This document shows positions 5,912 to 8,526 of a stretch of DNA of 8,526 nucleotides, one piece after another. This stretch comes from Desulfurococcales archaeon (lineage in GTDB: Archaea > Thermoproteota > Thermoprotei_A > Sulfolobales > WAQK01). Both the position numbers and the translations under genes were made by a program. Location: positions 1 through 8,526 of the forward strand of contig JALURJ010000287.1 in assembly GCA_027016915.1 (NCBI GenBank), written 5' to 3'. Every line of letters starts with the position of its first letter. Within the stretch, counting starts at the first letter, position 1. The notes beneath the pieces were generated by a model that saw only the letters and a program-made list of their open reading frames with translations, was not told the origin of the DNA and did not search any database.

Positions 5912-6220
5912 ATGGTTTCAAAGGCAAGGATCCGCGTCTGGAGCACCAACGTCGAGCATCTAAACTACGTGGTCAGCCAGATAAAGAATATTGCCGAAAA
6001 GGCTGGTATAAGGGTGCGAGGCCCGATACCCCTACCCACCAAGAGGCTAGTGGTTCCGATCCTGAAGCTCCCCCACGGCGAGGGCACCAAAAAGTGGGAA
6101 AAATGGGAGATGAGGATCCACAAGAGGATCATAGACATAGCGGCCGACGAAAGAGTTATGAGGCAAATAATGAGGGTAAGGGTGCCCGACGACGTCTACA
6201 TAGAAATACAGCTCATCTAG
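5912..6220 (+). CDS. rps10: Small-subunit ribosomal protein S10
   Basis: S10 is a protein of the 30S head. The 102-aa archaeal form is recognised by KARIRVWSTN at the start, the GIRVRGPIPLPTKRLVVPILK segment carrying the family loop (GPIPLPTK), and the region EMRIHKRIIDI before the C-terminal VPDDVYIEIQL. ATG 5912 is chosen because GGGGTG (5900-5905) lies 6 nt upstream; the in-frame GTG at 5903 belongs to that ribosome binding site. The gene closes the EF-1alpha/S10 pair and is probably read from its own short-leader promoter. It ends 87 nt before tRNA-Ser; the gap holds CCAGTTTT as a possible weak terminator and the tRNA promoter. Confidence 0.95.
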   Translation: MVSKARIRVWSTNVEHLNYVVSQIKNIAEKAGIRVRGPIPLPTKRLVVPILKLPHGEGTKKWEKWEMRIHKRIIDIAADERVMRQIMRVRVPDDVYIEIQLI

Positions 6221-6262
6221 CCAGTTTTGAGCGGCCCAAGACTTCTCCCAAGCCCTGACTAG

Positions 6263-6274
6263 TAAATTTAATTA
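6263..6274 (+). promoter_or_regulatory. TATA box of tRNA-Ser (and possibly of archease and the HD gene)
   Basis: TAAATTTAATTA lies 34 bp upstream of the tRNA 5' end; a start site near 6295 leaves a leader of about a dozen nt for RNase P removal. It is the only good TATA element before the archease gene outside the tRNA body, so it may drive the downstream genes as well. Confidence 0.55.
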
Positions 6275-6307
6275 CACGACGGGAAGACTCTACCTTTATC
6301 GACGGGC

Positions 6308-6421
6308 GCCGGGGTGACCGAGCGGACTAAGGTGCCGGCCTTGAGAGCCTGGCCCCAGCCGGCCCAGGTGAGCCGGTGGGCCCTGCGGCCCGCGCGGGTT
6401 CGAATCCCGCCCCCGGCGCCA
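6308..6421 (+). tRNA. tRNA-Ser (anticodon UGA), with intron and encoded CCA
   Basis: Folding by eye gives acceptor GCCGGGG (6308-6314) paired with CCCCGGC (6411-6417), D stem ACC/GGT, anticodon stem CCGGC (6335-6339) with GCCGG (6372-6376), and loop C-U-UGA-G-A with anticodon at 6342-6344. The type II variable arm is GGGCC-CTGC-GGCCC (6378-6391) and the T arm is GCGGG-TTCGAAT-CCCGC (6394-6410). G73 (6418) is the serine discriminator and CCA is encoded at 6419-6421. The anticodon stem pairs perfectly only after removing 25 nt, leaving an 86-nt mature tRNA before CCA. It decodes UCN codons, chiefly UCA. Archease follows after 29 nt. Confidence 0.95.
6346..6370 (+). other. tRNA-Ser intron (25 nt) at position 37/38 with bulge-helix-bulge
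   Basis: The intron interrupts the anticodon loop after G37. A bulge-helix-bulge can be drawn: central 4-bp helix CUUG (6340-6343) with CAGG (6365-6368), containing one G-U pair. It is flanked by 3-nt bulges AGA (6344-6346) and UGA (6369-6371), then an intron stem GCC (6347-6349) with GGC (6361-6363). Splicing by the archaeal endonuclease and RtcB ligase is expected. Five bases AGCC(+) repeat at both junctions, so the boundaries can shift by up to 4 nt without changing the product. Confidence 0.88.
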
Positions 6422-6450
6422 CCCTCAACCACCTGTACCTCAGGGTGACC

Positions 6451-6882
6451 ATGTTGGAGAAGTACCGGTTTTTAGAACATACAGCTGACGTACTCATAGA
6501 GGCGTACGGCTCCACGCTGGAGGAGGCCTTCGAGAACGCCGCCATCGCGGTGTTTGAGGTGATCACCGACACAGGCAAAGTCGAGCCACGCGAGGAGCGT
6601 AGAGTAGCTGTAGAAGGCACGGATCTCGAGAACTTGCTCTACAGGTGGATCGAGGAGCTACTCATACTCCACGATGCCGAGGGCCTGGTAGTGTCGAGGG
6701 CCAGAGTGTACAGGATAGAGGGCGGGGACGGCGAGTATAGGCTTGAGGCGAGTGTTTGGGGCGAGCCCTTCGACGAGAGCAGGCACGAGCACAGAACAAT
6801 AGTTAAAGCAATGACCTATGCACAACTCAGCATACAGAGGAGGAACGGAACATGGGTGCTCCGCTTCGTTGTGGACATCTAG
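6451..6882 (+). CDS. Archease (activator of the tRNA-splicing ligase RtcB)
   Basis: Archease helps RtcB complete the guanylylation/ligation cycle during tRNA exon joining and broadens its nucleotide use. The protein has 143 aa, the family length: EHTADVLIEAYG (9-20) with the conserved Asp13, STLEEAFENAA, LENLLYRWIEELL (59-71), WGEPFD, VKAMTY (118-123) and the C-terminal VVDI with Asp142. The family usually reads 'TYH' where this protein has Thr-Tyr-Ala (Ala124). ATG 6451 is chosen because it gives the normal N-terminus; GGGTGA (6443-6448) lies only 2 nt away, so TTG 6454 or GTG 6445 are alternatives. The frame stays open back into the tRNA (GTG 6376), but that part has no archease similarity. 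No TATA box fits between tRNA and gene, which points to co-transcription with tRNA-Ser. The HD gene follows after 15 nt. Confidence 0.93.
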   Translation: MLEKYRFLEHTADVLIEAYGSTLEEAFENAAIAVFEVITDTGKVEPREERRVAVEGTDLENLLYRWIEELLILHDAEGLVVSRARVYRIEGGDGEYRLEASVWGEPFDESRHEHRTIVKAMTYAQLSIQRRNGTWVLRFVVDI

Positions 6883-6897
6883 ACGGGGGAGATACGC

Positions 6898-7692
6898 TTG
6901 GTTCAAGTCTCAGCGGATCTCATAAAGAGGCATGTCAAGGCCAGCAGTCTCGTGGCTAGGGCCTTCAACATCGTGGAGAACGACAGGGAGGTCCAGGAGC
7001 TGCTGAAGATGGCCAACATAATGGCGGTAACGAGGCTACTATACAACGATCATGGCCCCACACACTCCAAGATAGTTGCTGGTGCTGCCCTAGAGATATT
7101 CGAGATTCTGGCCAACCGCGGGGTAGAGCCGACAACGCTTAGGGACAGCACCGCTAAGAGCCGCGACGAAGCCAGGCTCATAGTCTTCCTTGCAGCTTAC
7201 CTTCACGACATAGGTAATGCCATTCACAGGCATAACCATGAGCTACACGGCTACGTGTTGGCGAAGCCCATACTGGAGAGGATATTGCCCGACATCCTGG
7301 GCGAGCACCCCAAAATATTCTCTATCAGGCAGGAGGTGCTCCACGCCATATATGCCCATCAGAACGATGTGCGTGCGCTAACCATGGAGGCTGGAGTGAT
7401 TAAAATAGCGGATGGAACCGACATGGCCCAGGGCCGCGCCAGGATACCGTACCGTTTGGGGAAGATGGACATACATGCTGTGTCTGCCCTTAGCGTTAGG
7501 AGGGTGGAGATCGAGGAGGGTGACGAAAGACCCGTCCGTATAACGGTCGAAATGGAGGATATGGCAGGTTTGTTCCAAGTGGAAGAGGTGTTTATGCCCA
7601 AGATCTTGACAAGCGGCCTTGAAGACTATGTGGAACTCAGGATAGAGGTGCCGTCCCGCGGAGTTTCCAGGACGGTGCATCCCAGCGGCTAG
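6898..7692 (+). CDS. HD-domain metal-dependent phosphohydrolase
   Basis: The 264-aa soluble protein carries an HD-superfamily metal site: NDHGPTHS (50-57), the signature YLHDIGN with His103-Asp104, a His-rich stretch HRHNHELHG (110-118), AIYAHQ with His153, and the downstream Asp in IADGTDMAQGRARI (170-183). The region after about 190 (a beta-rich, glutamate-rich segment) forms a C-terminal extension. This looks like the archaeal HD family annotated only as predicted phosphohydrolase; the substrate is unknown. Phosphomonoester or cyclic phosphodiester hydrolysis would be typical chemistry. The start is TTG 6898 with GGGGGAG (6885-6891) 6 nt upstream, 15 nt behind archease, so the two are probably one mRNA. 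It overlaps the convergent archaemetzincin gene by 4 nt. Confidence 0.85.
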   Translation: MVQVSADLIKRHVKASSLVARAFNIVENDREVQELLKMANIMAVTRLLYNDHGPTHSKIVAGAALEIFEILANRGVEPTTLRDSTAKSRDEARLIVFLAAYLHDIGNAIHRHNHELHGYVLAKPILERILPDILGEHPKIFSIRQEVLHAIYAHQNDVRALTMEAGVIKIADGTDMAQGRARIPYRLGKMDIHAVSALSVRRVEIEEGDERPVRITVEMEDMAGLFQVEEVFMPKILTSGLEDYVELRIEVPSRGVSRTVHPSG

Positions 7693-8228
7693 GGCAGCAC
7701 ACACCTGGTCTTAACGCCTGACGCTTCCAGGTGTGCGACGCATCGGTCGCAGAACAGCGGGTTTTTGGCATCGACCTCACCGACATGGTTGCTAAAGCTC
7801 ATGACGCAACTCTTATTCTTGCAGTGGCCTAGCCCGAGGAGGTGGCCTATCTCGTGGAGCGCCTCCTTGGCTAAGCGTTCGAGATAGGTGTCGACGCTTC
7901 TAGCGCCTGTCTTGAGCCTTTTAACGTAGACTGCTGCAACGCCGGATGAGGGGTCTGCCTGTCCAAACACGAAGTTTAGGCCGGGGACGTACGTGTCAAT
8001 ATCGCCTAGGGCTAGGACCAGGCCCTCAAAGTGTGATAGCCTGGTAAGCCATTCAAGTATTCGGTCGCTCCTATACTGCATTCTCCCCCAGTCGTAGAAG
8101 ACCATCGGGGGCGGGTGAGGCTCAGGGAGCACAACAACCTCCGAGCCTAGGCATTCCCCCAGAGTGCGTGAGACCGCCTCCAACTCTTGGTCCCCCAACC
8201 TCGTTAGCTGGACAACCAGTATCCTCAA
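7689..8228 (-). CDS. amzA: Archaemetzincin, zinc metalloprotease
   Basis: The 179-aa protein belongs to the archaemetzincins (COG1913). The metzincin motif HEIGHLLGLGH gives His125, Glu126, His129 and His135. The family's second zinc site is complete: Cys136, Cys141 (HCKNKSC), Cys160 and Cys163 (FCDRC). The Met-turn residue is Met143 (CVMSFSN). There is no signal peptide, so the enzyme is cytoplasmic; the physiological substrate is unknown, and an aminopeptidase activity is reported only for some animal members. The start is TTG 8228 with GGGAGGGG just upstream (minus-strand reading of 8231-8238). The stop codon overlaps that of the HD gene on the other strand. The gene is divergent from tRNA-Phe and seems to use the same TATA-like element. 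Confidence 0.95.
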   Translation of the reverse strand: MRILVVQLTRLGDQELEAVSRTLGECLGSEVVVLPEPHPPPMVFYDWGRMQYRSDRILEWLTRLSHFEGLVLALGDIDTYVPGLNFVFGQADPSSGVAAVYVKRLKTGARSVDTYLERLAKEALHEIGHLLGLGHCKNKSCVMSFSNHVGEVDAKNPLFCDRCVAHLEASGVKTRCVLP

Positions 8229-8274
8229 GGCCCCTCCCGCCGAGCGTGGTGCTGATTAGCTGGTTAGGCGTCAA

Positions 8275-8286
8275 GGTTTTTAAATC
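8275..8286. promoter_or_regulatory. Shared TATA element between archaemetzincin and tRNA-Phe
   Basis: GGTTTTTAAATC reads as a TATA box in both directions (TTTTTAAAT forwards, ATTTAAAAA backwards). It lies 23 bp upstream of tRNA-Phe and 47 bp upstream of the archaemetzincin TTG. A forward start site would be at or next to the tRNA 5' end, and a reverse one about 20-25 nt before the TTG. No equally good separate element is seen for the protein gene. Confidence 0.5.
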
Positions 8287-8308
8287 TCTGCAATTTTATG
8301 ACTCTTGA

Positions 8309-8383
8309 GCCGCCGTAGCTCAGCGGGAGAGCGCCCGGCTGAAGACCGGGTGGTCCGGGGTTCGAATCCCCGCGGCGGCACCA
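8309..8383 (+). tRNA. tRNA-Phe (anticodon GAA), no intron, encoded CCA
   Basis: Acceptor GCCGCCG (8309-8315) pairs with CGGCGGC (8373-8379). The D stem is GCTC/GAGC (8318-8321 with 8329-8332). The anticodon stem is CCCGG/CCGGG (8334-8338 with 8346-8350), with loop CUGAAGA and anticodon GAA at 8341-8343. The variable loop has 5 nt. The T arm is CGGGG-TTCGAAT-CCCCG (8356-8372). The discriminator is A73 (8380), and CCA is encoded at 8381-8383. All stems are fully paired, with no intron. Confidence 0.97.
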
Positions 8384-8384
8384 C

Positions 8385-8525
8385 TTAGCCGAAAGCCCTA
8401 TCCCCGGCATCCCCCAAGCCGGGGACGATGTACCCCTTATCGTTCAGCTCCGGGTCTATCGAGACCGTGTAGATGACGGCGTCCGGAAACGCCTTCATGA
8501 CGCGCTCCACCGCTATGCTGGTCGA
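8385..8525 (-). CDS. upp: Uracil phosphoribosyltransferase, C-terminal fragment (gene continues past window)
   Basis: The enzyme makes UMP from uracil and PRPP in pyrimidine salvage. Only the last 46 residues are in the window, read from base 8525 down to a TAA stop at 8385-8387. The family's C-terminal signature is clear: FPDAVIYTVSIDPELNDKGY followed by IVPGLGDAGDRAFG. The GLGDAGDR segment is the conserved uracil/PRPP-binding end of Upp. The 5' end and start lie outside the window. The stop codon is 1 nt from the CCA end of the convergent tRNA-Phe gene, so there is no room for a terminator between them. Confidence 0.93.
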   Translation of the reverse strand, partial: STSIAVERVMKAFPDAVIYTVSIDPELNDKGYIVPGLGDAGDRAFG

Positions 8526-8526
8526 G

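Noticed and set aside
6376..6450. In-frame GTG within tRNA-Ser as a longer archease start
   Set aside because: It would place coding sequence across the tRNA variable and T arms; archease similarity begins at 6451.
6327..6620. Minus-strand open frame across the tRNA and archease start
   Set aside because: It overlaps structured tRNA sequence and conserved archease codons.
7378..7704. Antisense frames at the 3' end of the HD gene
   Set aside because: They lie opposite conserved HD-protein codons and end in the archaemetzincin 3' overlap without ribosome binding sites.
1..8526. CRISPR array, insertion sequence or integrase/attachment site next to the two tRNA genes
   Set aside because: No spaced direct repeats, transposase or integrase motifs, and no duplicated tRNA 3' ends were seen.

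Overview
The window comes from a hyperthermophilic crenarchaeon, most likely of the Desulfurococcales/Acidilobales group. The reasons are a split archaeal RNA polymerase subunit (A''), a two-KH archaeal NusA, archaeal-type L30e, S12, S7, S10 and EF-1alpha, GTG/TTG starts with GGTGA or GGAGG ribosome binding sites, TATA boxes about 25-35 bp upstream of genes, a BHB-type tRNA intron, archease and archaemetzincin. I do not claim a genus.

Left part (1-2364), plus strand: the 3' part of rpoA2, then rpl30e and nusA, overlapping by 1 and 8 nt as one tightly packed operon, then rps12 behind its own TATA box. This is the crenarchaeal str-type transcription/translation cluster. It continues at 3848-6220 with rps7, EF-1alpha and rps10, each with its own promoter.

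The cluster is interrupted at 2380-3729. A bifunctional-nuclease-fold (DUF151) gene runs on the minus strand, divergent from a superoxide reductase gene and a small CxxC protein of unknown function. The divergent intergenic region carries a perfect 11-bp inverted repeat (2904-2914 / 2959-2969) placed like operators for both promoters. The superoxide reductase keeps all iron ligands but has Ser where most family members have the catalytic-loop Lys.

Right part (6221-8526): a tRNA-Ser(UGA) gene with a 25-nt intron at position 37/38, followed after 29 nt and without a visible promoter by archease, the activator of the tRNA-splicing ligase RtcB, and then by an HD-domain phosphohydrolase. This looks like one RNA-processing transcription unit. 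A convergent archaemetzincin gene overlaps the HD gene by 4 nt. It is divergent from tRNA-Phe(GAA), and the two share a single TATA-like element. The window ends in the 3' end of upp (uracil phosphoribosyltransferase), whose stop codon lies 1 nt beyond the encoded CCA of tRNA-Phe.

No gene-free stretch exceeds about 125 bp. I saw no insertion sequence and no CRISPR array. The most promising leads are the tRNA-Ser/archease/HD unit and the superoxide reductase/DUF151 divergent regulatory region.
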